From Phenylobacterium sp. (GTDB taxonomy: Bacteria; Pseudomonadota; Alphaproteobacteria; Caulobacterales; Caulobacteraceae): 45,203 nt of DNA. The translations under genes were made by a program, and so were the position numbers. The notes under the pieces are model-generated. The model saw nothing but the letters and a program-made list of their open reading frames with translations, searched no databases and was not told the DNA's origin. Shown piece after piece: positions 1 to 8,315 of this stretch (position 1 is the first letter of the stretch; the number at the start of each line of letters is the position of its first letter). The stretch is from contig NZ_JAUYOJ010000189.1 in assembly GCF_030697925.1 (NCBI RefSeq), positions 1 through 45,203 of the forward strand, given 5' to 3'.

Positions 1-1400
1 ACCGCGCCGCAGCCGATGTTTTCCCCGCCCCGGATCACCAGGTCCTTGATGCGGTCGACGATGTAGACGAACCCCTCGGCGTCCACATAGGCCACGTCCC
101 CGGTCCGCATCCAGCCGTCCACGAAGGTCTCGGCGTTGGCGTCCGGCCGCTTCCAGTAGCCGCGCATGATCGAGGCGCCGCGGATCTGCAGTTCGCCGCG
201 CGCCATGCGGGGCTGCTCCACGCCCTCCTCATCAACGATGCGGATGTCCAGCACGCCGGACACTCGGCCCGAGCTGGCCGGATGGGCCAGGTAGTCGGCG
301 CCGGCGATGCTGGTGCCGATGGCGTTGGTCTCGGTCATGCCCCAGCCGGTGTTGGGCGCGGCGTTGGGAAAGGCCTTGTCGATGGCGCGGACCTGCTCAG
401 GCGCGCGCGACGCCCCGCCGCCGCCCACGGCGATCAACGAGCTCAGGTCGCGCCCTTGCCGCCGGGCGATCTCCACCAGGTCGCCGGTCACCGCCGGCGG
501 TCCGTTGAAGCCGGTGATGTGCTCGCGCTCGATGATTTCGACCGCGCGCGCCGGGTCCCACTTGTACATGCAGACCAGCCGCCGCTGGGCGCGGAAACTC
601 TGCAGCAGGCTGACGTGCAGCCCCGAGACATGGAACAGCGGGATGGCCAGCAGAGCCGCCGGCTGCGGGCCGCCCGCCACCGGCGCGAAGCCCGCAAGCA
701 TCCCGGCCTGGGCGTCCAGCTCCCACGACAGCAAGGCCGACATGATGTTGCGGTGCGTCGAGACCGCCCCCTTGGGGTGCCCGGTCGAGCCCGAGGTGTA
801 GAGCATGATGGCGTCGTCGTCGGGCCCAACCTCGCGGGCCGGCGGCCCCTTGGGAACCGCCGTCGCCATCACCTCCTCATAGCCGCGCACGCCGGGCGCG
901 AGGGGGCCCGTCGCCCGCACCGCGATCACCGACAGCCCGGCGGGCGGCGCCTCGCAGGCCGCCAGCCTGTCCAGCCGCTCCTGGTCGGCCAGCAGCAGCT
1001 TGGCGCCGCTGTCCTTCAGCCCGTAGTCCATCTCGTGCGGCTGCCACAGGGCGTTCATCGCCACGGCGATGGCCCCGATCGAGGTCGCCGCCATGAAGCC
1101 GAGGATCCATTCTGGATAGTTGCGCATGGAGATGGCGACCCGGTCGCCCTTCTCCACGCCATAGTCGTGCGCCATCACCGCCGCGAGATGCTGCGACTGG
1201 ACCCAAGCCTCCTCGAAGGTCAGCCGCTCGTCCTCGTAGACGACGAAGGGCAGATCGCTGCGACCCTGTTCGAACAGCGCCCGCAGGTTCGCCGGCGCAT
1301 TCTCGAACGCCCGCACCCGCCGACCTAACGCCTCGATCCCAACCAGTTCATAGGGCGACCCCTCGCCCGTCAGCTGCGCAAGCGCCTCGATCCTGTTCAC
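1..1400 (-). CDS. Acyl-CoA ligase / AMP-dependent synthetase (ANL family), C-terminus cut by window edge
   Basis: Reading frame open from the window edge to about 1418. The family activates a carboxylic acid to an acyl-AMP and then an acyl-CoA. Seen: the AMP-binding P-loop motif YTSGSTGHPKGA near 770-805, a GWGMTETN motif (A5-like) near 335, and the late YVDAEGFVYIVDRIKD motif near 50. Roughly 466 residues are present and the last C-terminal lysine region is outside the window. Start choice: ATG at 1418 has no Shine-Dalgarno, whereas the in-frame GTG at 1400 has AAAGAGGA seven bases upstream, so GTG is preferred. The protein would begin MNRIEALAQL. The substrate cannot be told from sequence. 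Neighbouring redox genes suggest fatty or aromatic acid metabolism (inference). Confidence 0.9.
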   Translation of the reverse strand, partial: MNRIEALAQLTGEGSPYELVGIEALGRRVRAFENAPANLRALFEQGRSDLPFVVYEDERLTFEEAWVQSQHLAAVMAHDYGVEKGDRVAISMRNYPEWILGFMAATSIGAIAVAMNALWQPHEMDYGLKDSGAKLLLADQERLDRLAACEAPPAGLSVIAVRATGPLAPGVRGYEEVMATAVPKGPPAREVGPDDDAIMLYTSGSTGHPKGAVSTHRNIMSALLSWELDAQAGMLAGFAPVAGGPQPAALLAIPLFHVSGLHVSLLQSFRAQRRLVCMYKWDPARAVEIIEREHITGFNGPPAVTGDLVEIARRQGRDLSSLIAVGGGGASRAPEQVRAIDKAFPNAAPNTGWGMTETNAIGTSIAGADYLAHPASSGRVSGVLDIRIVDEEGVEQPRMARGELQIRGASIMRGYWKRPDANAETFVDGWMRTGDVAYVDAEGFVYIVDRIKDLVIRGGENIGCGA

Positions 1401-1452
1401 GGTCCAATCCTCTTTCATTGCAGGTCAAGGGCGCGGGGCCCCGCCCCAGCCG

Positions 1453-2199
1453 CTAGGCTGAGATGTAGGCGCCGCCGTTGGCGTGAATCACTTGGCCCTG
1501 AACGAATTCAGCATCGGAGCTGAGCAGGAACTCGACGACCGCCGCATAGTCGCTGTCGCGGCTGAGACGGCCGGAGGGGTTGGTGCGAGCGGCGCGCTCG
1601 AGAACCCGCAGGGCTGCGTCCTCGCCGCCCACCATGTCCGCCACGGAGCTGGTGTCGACGAGGCCCGGCGCCACCGCGTTGATTCGCACACCCATGGGTG
1701 CGAGTTCAGGTACGAGGTAGCGAACAAGGCTCTCGGCCAGGGCCTTACCCGCTCCCAGGGCCCCGTAGTTGGGCTGGGCCGTCCGGGCGCCAGCGCTCGA
1801 TATGAAGACAATGCCGCTGCCTCGGTCGAGCAGGGGCAGGGCCTTTTGCACGAGGTAAAGGAGCGATAGTCCGTTGACCTGGATGGCCTGGGTGAATTTC
1901 GCCAGATCCGCCTGCAGCAAGGTGGTCGGGTAGATCATGGCCGCGCTGTGGACCAGGTGCATCGGCCCGGCGGCGCGGTCGGCCGCGGCGGCCATTACCG
2001 CCGCCGCGCCGTCGATCTCGCCCACATCGGCGCGGACCGTGAAGACGTCGGCCCCGGTCGGCGCCAAACGCGCCTTGGCCGCCTCGGCGGCCGCATCGTC
2101 GGAGCGATAGGCCAGGACCAGCGGCTCGCCTGGCCGCGCCAGCCGTTCGGCAATCGCCAGACCTATCCCTTTGGTGCCGCCCGTCACAACAACAGTCAC
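1453..2199 (-). CDS. SDR-family oxidoreductase with FabL-like Y-x6-K active site
   Basis: 248 residues, a full-length short-chain dehydrogenase. Residues 6-13 carry the Rossmann motif TGGTKGIG. The catalytic region has Ser134/135, Tyr145 and Lys152. The Tyr-Lys spacing is Y-x6-K (YGALGAGK), not the usual Y-x3-K. That spacing is characteristic of the enoyl-ACP reductases FabI/FabL, and the stretch NYGALGAGKA resembles FabL of Bacillus. Likely activity is therefore an NAD(P)H-dependent enoyl-thioester reductase or a divergent SDR; the exact substrate is inference. GTG start at 2199 overlaps the stop of the upstream alkene reductase by four bases (GTGA), so the two are translationally coupled. 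Confidence 0.87.
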   Translation of the reverse strand: MTVVVTGGTKGIGLAIAERLARPGEPLVLAYRSDDAAAEAAKARLAPTGADVFTVRADVGEIDGAAAVMAAAADRAAGPMHLVHSAAMIYPTTLLQADLAKFTQAIQVNGLSLLYLVQKALPLLDRGSGIVFISSAGARTAQPNYGALGAGKALAESLVRYLVPELAPMGVRINAVAPGLVDTSSVADMVGGEDAALRVLERAARTNPSGRLSRDSDYAAVVEFLLSSDAEFVQGQVIHANGGAYISA

Positions 2200-3293
2200 G
2201 CGACAGCCACCGGGGACTTGGCGGCTTGGCCGGCGGCGATTTCGTCGAGGAATGGATAGTCGGTGTAGCCGTCGGCCGCACCGATCAAGAAGCTGTGGGG
2301 TTTAGGCTCGTTGAGCGGCGCGCCTTCGCGCAGGCGCCGCGGAAGATCGGGGTTGGCGATGAACGCCTTGCCGAACGCGACGCCGTCGGCCCATCCGGCG
2401 TCGAGCGCGGCCTGGGCGCTCTCGGCCGTGAAGCCCTCATTGGCGATGTAGGTCCCTCCGAACGCCGCCTTCAGCCGGGGTCCGAGGATGTCGGCGGCGA
2501 CATGTTCGCGGGCGCACAGGAAGGCGATCTTCCGGCGCCCCAGTTCCCGCGCCACGTGGGTGAAGGTGGCGGCCAGGTCGGAATCGCCCATGGCGTGGGA
2601 GTCGGCGCGGGGCGCCAAATGCATACCGACCCGGTCCGGCCCCCACACCGATATGGCAGCGTCGGCGGCGTCGAGCATCAGGCGCGCCCGGTTCTCGACG
2701 GAGCCGCCATATTGGTCGGTTCGCTGATTCGAGCCGTCCTGCAGGAACTGATCGAGCAGGTAACCATTGGCGCCGTGCAGCTCTACCCCATCGAAACCGG
2801 CCGCCTGGGCGTTCTCCGCGGCCTGGCGGAAGGCCTCGACGACATCGGCGACCTCCGACGTCTCGAGCGCGCGAGGGACCGGATAGGGACGCTTCGGGCG
2901 CAGCAGGCTGACGTCACCCTGGGCGGCGATCGCGCTCGGGCCGACGGGCGCCCGACCGACGAGCAGTGACGGGTCCGATATCCGTCCCACATGCCAGATC
3001 TGCATGAAGATGCGGCCGCCAGCCGCCTTGACCGCGGAGGTGACCCGTCTCCATCCCTCGACTTGCTCCGCCGACCAAACGCCCGGCACCCCGGTGTAGC
3101 CCACGCCCATGGGCGAGACCGGGACCCCTTCGGAAATGATCAGTCCCGCCGAGGCGCGCTGGCGGTAGTACTCCGCCATCGTGTCGTTCGGGATGCGGCT
3201 CTCTCCGGCCCTGCTGCGGGTCAGCGGCGCCATCAGGATGCGGTTGGGGAGGGTTAGATCGCCAACTCGTAGAGTGTCGAAGAGGGTCGGCAT
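2196..3293 (-). CDS. Old-yellow-enzyme family alkene reductase (NemA-like)
   Basis: 365 residues, normal for the FMN-dependent OYE family, which reduces activated C=C bonds, nitro-esters or similar electrophiles with NAD(P)H. Seen: N-terminal TLPNRILMAPLTRSRA, and the active-site block HGANGYLLDQF with His173 and Asn176 as the substrate-binding pair and Tyr178 as the candidate proton donor. It ends with the GKAFIANPDLPRRL phosphate-binding region typical of the TIM barrel. ATG at 3293 is preceded by GAGGAAG about six bases upstream. It heads a two-gene unit with the SDR (four-base overlap). Physiological substrate unknown; electrophile detoxification is common for the family. Confidence 0.93.
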   Translation of the reverse strand: MPTLFDTLRVGDLTLPNRILMAPLTRSRAGESRIPNDTMAEYYRQRASAGLIISEGVPVSPMGVGYTGVPGVWSAEQVEGWRRVTSAVKAAGGRIFMQIWHVGRISDPSLLVGRAPVGPSAIAAQGDVSLLRPKRPYPVPRALETSEVADVVEAFRQAAENAQAAGFDGVELHGANGYLLDQFLQDGSNQRTDQYGGSVENRARLMLDAADAAISVWGPDRVGMHLAPRADSHAMGDSDLAATFTHVARELGRRKIAFLCAREHVAADILGPRLKAAFGGTYIANEGFTAESAQAALDAGWADGVAFGKAFIANPDLPRRLREGAPLNEPKPHSFLIGAADGYTDYPFLDEIAAGQAAKSPVAVA

Positions 3294-3356
3294 CGGGCTT
3301 CCTCGTGATCAAGACGGAGTCGAAGGCCCAGCGCTCGGGGCGCGGGGCTGCAAGCG

Positions 3357-4493
3357 CTAGCTGGCCGGCTTGTTGGGATTGATCAGGAACTTCTCGCCCG
3401 TGGCGCGGCGGTTGTAGGCGGCGATCACCTCCGGCCGCAGGGCCTCGGCGAGGGAGATTTCGGCGGTGTAGTGGCTGGCGAAGGTGGTCTTCAGCTCGCG
3501 GGCCACCCGTTCTCGCAGAGCCTGGCCGGCCTCGGGGCCGATCTTCATCAGGAACGGCGTCAGCAGCCAGCCGCCCAGCCCCCAGGCCATTCCGAAGCCA
3601 CGGTTGAGCTCGGTGGGCCGGGTGTCGAGGCCGCCATAGATGTAGACCTGCTTGTGGACCGAGGAGCCATAGCGGCTGTAGGTCTTGGCGGTCTGGTTGG
3701 CGGCCGCCTCCATGCCGCTGAGGATCTGGCCGGCCAGCTTGCCGCCGCCGATGGCGTCGAAGGCCAGGGTCGCGCCGGTGGCGACCAGGGCCTTGATCAG
3801 GTCCTCCATGAAGCCGGGCGTGCTGGAGTCGACCACGTGCTTGGCGCCGATGGTCTGGAGGATCGCCGCCTGCTCCGGGCTGCGTACGATATTGACCAGG
3901 CCCACGCCCTCGGCGAGGCAGATCTTGTTCAGCATCTGGCCGAGATTGGAGGCTGCGGCCGTGTGGACGAGCGCGGTGTGGCCCTCACGGCGCATGGTCT
4001 CGACCATGCCGAGCGCGGTGAGCGGATTGACGAAGCACGAGGCGCCGTCGGCGGCCGTGGCGCCCGGCGGCAGGACCAGGACATCGGCGGCCTTCAGGCA
4101 GCGATATTCCGCGTACATGGCGCCGCCCAGCATGGCGACGGTCTTGCCCAGCAGGTGTTGGGCGTCGACCCCGGCCTTGATGACCACGCCGGCCCCCTCG
4201 TTGCCGACGGGCATGGACTCGTCCAGCCGTCCGGCCATGGCGCGCATGAAGGCCTGGGGGATCTTGGCGGTGACAACCGGCTGCTCGGCCGTCCCGCTCG
4301 CCACGGCGGTGGACATGTCGGCGGCGCCCAGCAGCAGGCCGAGGTCGGAGGGATTGATGGGCGAGCCCTCGACCCGGACCAGGACCTCGTCGGCGGCCGG
4401 CTCCGGGATCGCCACCCGCGCCAGCGACAGCTCAAGCTCGCCGCTCGCCTTGACCAGTGAGCGCAGTTGCAGACCCGTATTTTCGTTCGCCAT
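3357..4493 (-). CDS. MDR-superfamily zinc-type alcohol dehydrogenase-like / quinone reductase-like protein
   Basis: 378 residues. The N-terminal GroES-like fold is indicated by DEVLVRVEGSPINPSDLG and GNEGAGVVIKAG. The nucleotide-binding half has VHTAAASNLGQML, and the catalytic-domain glycine pattern AFDAIGGGKLAGQIL follows. The usual structural-zinc cysteines are absent, so it belongs with the zinc-independent quinone/enoyl reductases of the MDR superfamily (family-level knowledge). ATG at 4493 has GGGAG about seven bases upstream. It is transcribed in the same direction as the alkene reductase, with a 63-base gap. Substrate not assignable. Confidence 0.85.
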   Translation of the reverse strand: MANENTGLQLRSLVKASGELELSLARVAIPEPAADEVLVRVEGSPINPSDLGLLLGAADMSTAVASGTAEQPVVTAKIPQAFMRAMAGRLDESMPVGNEGAGVVIKAGVDAQHLLGKTVAMLGGAMYAEYRCLKAADVLVLPPGATAADGASCFVNPLTALGMVETMRREGHTALVHTAAASNLGQMLNKICLAEGVGLVNIVRSPEQAAILQTIGAKHVVDSSTPGFMEDLIKALVATGATLAFDAIGGGKLAGQILSGMEAAANQTAKTYSRYGSSVHKQVYIYGGLDTRPTELNRGFGMAWGLGGWLLTPFLMKIGPEAGQALRERVARELKTTFASHYTAEISLAEALRPEVIAAYNRRATGEKFLINPNKPAS

Positions 4494-4640
4494 GTGGCGT
4501 CTCCCATCCCGTGTTTCGTTGCGCGCAAGAGAGCGCGTCGCACCGCCCGCGGCAATGCGCGGTTTTCTGTTGGGAGGATGAGAATGCTTGGGATGGCGCG
4601 CATTGGCGGCGGTCGGGCAGACCTTCCGCGCTCGCTCAGG

Positions 4641-5021
4641 TCAATCGATCCCCGGGTTGGCGCGATCGCACCCGAAGCCGTCCGCGAGCGCCGCGGCCAT
4701 CACGGTCGAGGCCGCCGCGCCTCGGGCCTCGGGGTGACGAGCGAGGAAGGCCACCGCCGCGCCACGCAGGTCCTCGGCGGTCACGTTCGCCGGAGGGCAG
4801 AAGGTCCTGAGTTGCGGGCGCGCGCCGGCCTCGGCGGCCAGGATCTGGTCCGCTGACCCAACGACATAGCCCAGGCAAAGGGCCGACCGCAGATCCGCCA
4901 GGTCGTCCGCCGGATCCGGCCAGCAATGCTCGTGGAGCTGCTGGCCATCGAGGAATCCGCGCAGGTCGGGAACGGGTGATGTGGAGATCACCCCGGTGGC
5001 GAGCATGACGAGCCAGTTCAC
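4641..5021 (-). CDS. Rap1a/Tai-like small secreted protein
   Basis: About 126 residues. The pattern LHEHCW...CLGYVVGSAD...FCPPANVT...FLARHPEA...ALADGFGCD matches the four-cysteine layout of the Rap1a/Tai family (immunity proteins of type VI amidase effectors and many orphan paralogues). Start taken as GTG 5021, which overlaps the LOG gene stop by four bases (GTGA). The protein then begins with a short hydrophobic stretch, MNWLVMLATGVIST, a possible weak signal peptide. No amidase effector is nearby, so an immunity role is not supported by context. It is the third gene of a USP-LOG-Rap1a operon under a probable FixK-type box. Function unknown. Confidence 0.68.
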   Translation of the reverse strand: MNWLVMLATGVISTSPVPDLRGFLDGQQLHEHCWPDPADDLADLRSALCLGYVVGSADQILAAEAGARPQLRTFCPPANVTAEDLRGAAVAFLARHPEARGAAASTVMAAALADGFGCDRANPGID

Positions 5022-5818
5022 CCAGCCACCCGTTGGCCCGGCCTTACGCCCTCCGCCAGCAGGCGCGCCCAAATCTCCTCGGCGGTCTCGGCGAAGTGGA
5101 AGAGGTTGAGGTTGGGCGCATCGATCATGCCGTGGACGAGCAAGGCCTCGAAGTTGATCACCGAGTTCCAATAGGCCCGGTCGACCAGGACCACGGGGAT
5201 GGGCGGACTCTTTCCCGTCTGGCGCAGGGTCAGGATCTCGAAGAGCTCGTCGAGCGTCCCGAAGCCGCCCGGGAACACCACCAGCGAATTGGCGCGCATC
5301 GCCAAGTGCATCTTGCGCATGGCGAAGTAGTGGAAGCGGAAGGTCAGGTCCGGCGTGCTGTAGGCGTTGGGGCCCTGCTCCTTCGGCAGGGTGATGTTGA
5401 AGCCGATGGACGGAGCCCCGGCGTCGTCCGCGCCGCGATTGGCCGCCTCCATGGCGCCGGGGCCCCCTCCGGTGGCGATGACATTATCGCGCTGCCCACC
5501 GTCGGGCCAGAGCGCCCCGCCCTCTTCCGACGCCAACTGGCCGAACCGCCGCGCCTGCTGGTACCATCGGCGCTGGTCGGGGCTTCCGGTTTCGCTGATG
5601 CGCGCGCTGCCAAAGACAACGATCGTGGATCTCACGCCCCAGGCGCGAAGCGCTTCGTCGGCCTTGGCGAACTCGAGCAGGAACCTCACGCCGCGCATGG
5701 AGCCGCCCAGCAAGAACGGCTGGTCGAGCGCGGCCAGGGTGTAGGAGGGCGAGGCTCGCTGCGCCCCACTGCCGCGCGAATCGGCTGTCGGGGCTTGAGG
5801 CTGGAGGTCGGCGGGCAT
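5018..5818 (-). CDS. LOG-family protein (lysine decarboxylase-like Rossmann fold; cytokinin riboside 5'-phosphate phosphoribohydrolase type)
   Basis: 266 residues. The signature PGGFGTLDELFE and the preceding MRKMHLAMRANSLVVFPGG block identify the LOG/TIGR00730 family. An earlier GGGPGAMEAANRGA forms the nucleotide-binding loop. Biochemically characterised relatives cleave nucleoside 5'-monophosphates to base plus ribose 5-phosphate. Start ATG 5818 lies eight bases after the stop of the universal stress protein, and the gene ends in a GTGA overlap with the Rap1a-like gene, so all three form one operon. A longer reading frame runs upstream inside the USP gene but has no homology there. A link to nucleotide turnover fits the nearby phosphorylase operon (inference). 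Confidence 0.9.
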   Translation of the reverse strand: MPADLQPQAPTADSRGSGAQRASPSYTLAALDQPFLLGGSMRGVRFLLEFAKADEALRAWGVRSTIVVFGSARISETGSPDQRRWYQQARRFGQLASEEGGALWPDGGQRDNVIATGGGPGAMEAANRGADDAGAPSIGFNITLPKEQGPNAYSTPDLTFRFHYFAMRKMHLAMRANSLVVFPGGFGTLDELFEILTLRQTGKSPPIPVVLVDRAYWNSVINFEALLVHGMIDAPNLNLFHFAETAEEIWARLLAEGVRPGQRVAG

Positions 5819-5826
5819 CGGGACGC

Positions 5827-6657
5827 CTAGTGGGAGACCAGGAGGGCGGTCGGCGGATCGTTCATGAAGGCGCGGCTGACCCCGCCGAGGATCCGCTCGG
5901 CCAGCCGCGTGCGGCCATAGAGCCCCATGACCAGCAGATCGGCCTTCCAATCGTTGACCTGGCCGCGCAGCGTGTCGCCGACCGAGGCCTCTTCCGACGT
6001 CTCCACGAAGACCTCGACCTTGCAGCCGCGCCGTTCGAAGCGTTGTTGCATGGCCGAGACGTCCGCCCGGTCGAGCCGCGGCGACACCATGGCCACGGCC
6101 ACCTGGTCGGCGGCGGAAACCAGCGGCCAGGCGTCGCGCAGGGCGCGGGCGGCCTCGCGGCTGCCGTTCCAAGCGACCAGGACGCGGCGTCCGACGCTGG
6201 CCGGCCGCGGCGCGTCAGGCAACACCAGCACCGGCCCGCCGCAGCCGAACGCCACCTCCGTGGGCGTGACGTGGAAATCGCCTTGCGGCGTCCGCCCTGG
6301 CCCGACGACGACCAGGTCCGCGCCACGCGCGTAATCGATGAAACGCCGGGTCGAGTCCTGCTTGAGTCTAAGCCAATCGCAGCCGACCTGGGCGGTCTGG
6401 GTGGCGGCGGCGAGCCAGGCGCCGGCCTGTTGCTCCGCCCGGTTGACCGCCGCCGAGTGCGCCTCGAGCACCGAGGTCAGCAGCGCCGGCGGGATCCAAG
6501 CGCCGCCCGCCGCGGTGCTCGGCATGGTGAAGTCGGGCTCGAGGAAGACCCCCGTGACGTGGCCGCCGAAGCCCTTGGCCAGGCGCGCGGCCTGGTCGCA
6601 GCGATCTTGAGCTGCGGGGTCGGCGTCCACCTCAACCAGTATGTCGCGATAGGTCAT
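5827..6657 (-). CDS. Universal stress protein, tandem UspA domains
   Basis: 276 residues with two Usp domains. The first starts with MTYRDILVEVDAD, and the second, from about residue 158, has RRVLVAWNGSREAARAL and ends LVMGLYGRTRLAERILGGVSRAFM, the G-x2-G-x9-G-S/T-like ATP-binding tail. Cytoplasmic, small-ligand-binding stress protein; exact role unknown. Start ATG 6657 has AAGGAG eight bases upstream. A one-mismatch FixK/FNR box (6708-6721) is centred 57 bases before the start, which suggests anaerobic induction. First gene of a USP-LOG-Rap1a operon. Confidence 0.93.
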   Translation of the reverse strand: MTYRDILVEVDADPAAQDRCDQAARLAKGFGGHVTGVFLEPDFTMPSTAAGGAWIPPALLTSVLEAHSAAVNRAEQQAGAWLAAATQTAQVGCDWLRLKQDSTRRFIDYARGADLVVVGPGRTPQGDFHVTPTEVAFGCGGPVLVLPDAPRPASVGRRVLVAWNGSREAARALRDAWPLVSAADQVAVAMVSPRLDRADVSAMQQRFERRGCKVEVFVETSEEASVGDTLRGQVNDWKADLLVMGLYGRTRLAERILGGVSRAFMNDPPTALLVSH

Positions 6658-6707
6658 TGAACCATCTCCTTGCGGCGCGAGGATCGGACAGGGTCAACAG
6701 CCCCGCC

Positions 6708-6721
6708 TTGATCGTCCTCAA
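6708..6721 (-). promoter_or_regulatory. Near-perfect FNR/FixK box upstream of USP operon
   Basis: TTGATCGTCCTCAA on the plus strand, TTGAGGACGATCAA on the minus strand. One position departs from TTGAY-N4-RTCAA. Centre is 57 bases from the USP start, the same geometry as the perfect boxes elsewhere in the window. Confidence 0.6.
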
Positions 6722-6808
6722 CGGGTGGCGGTGACGGCGTGATCGTCCTTCAGGGGCGTGGGCGTCGGTATTGCGATCGCCATCGGATCTCAGAGCCGGG
6801 CTGGCGCC

Positions 6809-6822
6809 TTGATCGGCGTCAA
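6809..6822 (+). promoter_or_regulatory. Perfect FNR/FixK box upstream of CcoP-like cytochrome
   Basis: TTGATCGGCGTCAA fits TTGAY-N4-RTCAA exactly. Its centre is 60 bases upstream of the cytochrome start at 6876, consistent with a class II site near -41 and a short leader. Confidence 0.8.
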
Positions 6823-6875
6823 GGCCGCCTGTCGCCCGGAAAGCCATGCTGTGCTTGCGTTCCGAGGAGACTTCC

Positions 6876-7328
6876 ATGGTCAAGCCCGCCCATGCCTGGG
6901 CTGTCACGACGGTCGTCGTCTTGACGGCGGCGGCGACGACGCTGGGCCTGGCGTCGCGACCGCAGGCTGTCAGCCCCACTTCGCTCCGCCCGTCACCGCC
7001 GACGGTCACGATGCCGGGTTTCGGCCGGGAGGAGATGCTGGGTCCCTCGGAAATCGAGGACCTGACCGAGTATGTCCTGGCGCTCTCCATGCGGTCGACG
7101 CACAGCGCTGCGGTGCTGCGCGCCCTCCCTCTCTACGAACGAAACTGCGCCGCGTGCCATGGCCTGGCGGGCGAAGGCGACGCGATGACGGGCACGCCCG
7201 ATCTGACTGACGACGTGTGGGTCAACGGCGGCGCGCGTGAGGAAATCCGTGACCAGATCTGGCGCGGCGCGGACGGTCGGGGTCCGCTGCGGCAAGTCCG
7301 TTCGAGTCCGGAGCCACGCCTGCGCTAA
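6876..7328 (+). CDS. CcoP-like monoheme c-type cytochrome, truncated architecture
   Basis: 150 residues. An N-terminal hydrophobic anchor (about residues 8-26) is followed by [26 protein letters not shown], then one heme motif CAACH, then a TPDLTDDVW segment. Every block matches the cbb3 subunit CcoP encoded at 26268 (MPAFGRDQML, CVACH, APNLTDQEW). The first CXXCH of CcoP is missing, and the C-terminus diverges after IRDQIW, losing the second-heme Met motif (GGVMPAW). The retained MPGFG methionine could be a heme ligand. ATG 6876 has GAGGAG six bases upstream. A perfect FixK box precedes it. It may be a small electron carrier to cbb3 oxidase or a decayed ccoP paralogue; both remain open. Confidence 0.75.
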   Translation: MVKPAHAWAVTTVVVLTAAATTLGLASRPQAVSPTSLRPSPPTVTMPGFGREEMLGPSEIEDLTEYVLALSMRSTHSAAVLRALPLYERNCAACHGLAGEGDAMTGTPDLTDDVWVNGGAREEIRDQIWRGADGRGPLRQVRSSPEPRLR

Positions 7329-7379
7329 GCCTCGCCCGCGGCCCGGCGAAGTCCGGGCCGCCCATGGTGGTCGAAGCGC

Positions 7380-7706
7380 CTACTTCGGGGCCGGCGCCGG
7401 GTCCTTGGACATCATCGTCTCACACTGCTTGTGGAGCTTCTCCATCTCCTCCGGCGAGAGCTTCTTGCCCTGCGGCCAGGTCGGAGCGCCGGTCTTGTCG
7501 CGACCGTGATCATGCGGCTGCTTCGCCGCCATCTTGGAGGCCATCACGGTCTTGCACTTTTCGTGCATGGCGTCGGCGGCCGGCGTCGAGGCTGCGGGCG
7601 CCGTTCCCGCGGTCGTCGGATGATGACCCGCGTGGTCCTGTTGAGCGAGGGTCGGCCCGGCGGCGAACGCCGCGAGGCTGGCGACAGATGTGAGTAGAGC
7701 GCGCAT
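7380..7706 (-). CDS. Small periplasmic His/Met-rich protein, unknown function
   Basis: 108 residues. A clear signal peptide (MRALLTSVASLAAFAAGPTLA) is followed by histidine-rich clusters (QQDHAGHH, QPHDHG) and a Met/Cys-containing helix (MHEKCKTVMASKM; later KQCETMM). The composition suggests periplasmic metal binding, possibly copper, which would fit supply of the cbb3 oxidase (inference). ATG 7706 has AGGAG seven bases upstream. It converges on the cytochrome gene with a 51-base gap. Only a weak two-mismatch FixK-like site lies upstream (7762-7775). Confidence 0.72.
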   Translation of the reverse strand: MRALLTSVASLAAFAAGPTLAQQDHAGHHPTTAGTAPAASTPAADAMHEKCKTVMASKMAAKQPHDHGRDKTGAPTWPQGKKLSPEEMEKLHKQCETMMSKDPAPAPK

Positions 7707-7916
7707 TGCAGATCTCCTGTTTGCGAGAGCGCCCAAAGTGGTGCGTTCCGCGCCTTGAGCCTTGCGATGCGTCAAGTCGTTCCAAACGAGCCGCCAGAAA
7801 GACTCCGACCCACGACCAGACAGCCGGGGCTTCGGTCGCGCCGGCATCGACGGCGCCAGGACCCGTTGCAGGTCTCGAGGACCGGGCCGGCGCCTGTCTC
7901 ACCTGCGGCAAGGCTC

Positions 7917-7930
7917 TTGATGTCGGTCAA
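7917..7930 (+). promoter_or_regulatory. Perfect FNR/FixK box upstream of small membrane protein
   Basis: TTGATGTCGGTCAA matches the consensus in full. The centre is 77 bases before the start at 8001. It lies in a 294-base gap between divergent genes at 7706 and 8001 that otherwise shows no coding sequence. Confidence 0.78.
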
Positions 7931-8000
7931 AGCCGGTGGCGCGCGGCGCGATATGGTTTCGAGGCCGGCGCCTTCGCCAGCCATCGCCGAGGGTCATACG

Positions 8001-8285
8001 ATGACCGCCACACCTTCATCTATCCGTTCTCCGAGGCCGCTGGACGTCATCCGCTGCGCCGCCTCGGCCGCGCTGAGTCTGGCGATTCTGTTCGCCCTCT
8101 GTTGGGCCGGGGCCGTCGTCGTCGAGAGCCAGTCACATATGTTCATCGCCCTGTTCACGACCCAGCCGGTCGCCTCGACGACTGCGCTGGTTGAAGGGTT
8201 TGGCTGGTCGTTCGTGTTCGGCGCGCTCACCGGCGCGCTCATCGCGGCGTTCTACAATCTGCTGAGCCGCCTCGATCGGCGCTGA
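8001..8285 (+). CDS. Small two-TM membrane protein (DUF5676-like)
   Basis: 94 residues with two predicted membrane helices, about 20-42 (AASAALSLAILFALCWAGAV) and about 66-87 (GWSFVFGALTGALIAAFYN). The second helix ends with YN-LLSR, reminiscent of DUF5676-type small membrane proteins; the family match is tentative. ATG 8001 has GAGG eight bases upstream. The frame stays open upstream to 7755, but that stretch is arginine/proline-rich and covers the regulatory box, so it is not taken as coding. Expected to be induced at low oxygen through the box at 7917. Confidence 0.72.
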   Translation: MTATPSSIRSPRPLDVIRCAASAALSLAILFALCWAGAVVVESQSHMFIALFTTQPVASTTALVEGFGWSFVFGALTGALIAAFYNLLSRLDRR

Positions 8286-8315
8286 CGGCGGACGTGGCCG
8301 AGGAGGAGATTCCCA

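Noticed and set aside
282..1328. 348-codon open frame on the plus strand
   Set aside because: Antisense of the acyl-CoA ligase, whose motifs are clear on the minus strand.
4641..5021. Rap1a-like gene as part of a type VI secretion immunity pair
   Set aside because: No amidase effector or T6SS gene nearby. The gene is embedded in a stress operon, so immunity is not supported.
7762..7775. TTGCGATGCGTCAA as a FixK box for the His-rich protein
   Set aside because: Two mismatches in conserved positions of one half-site. Too weak to list as a feature.
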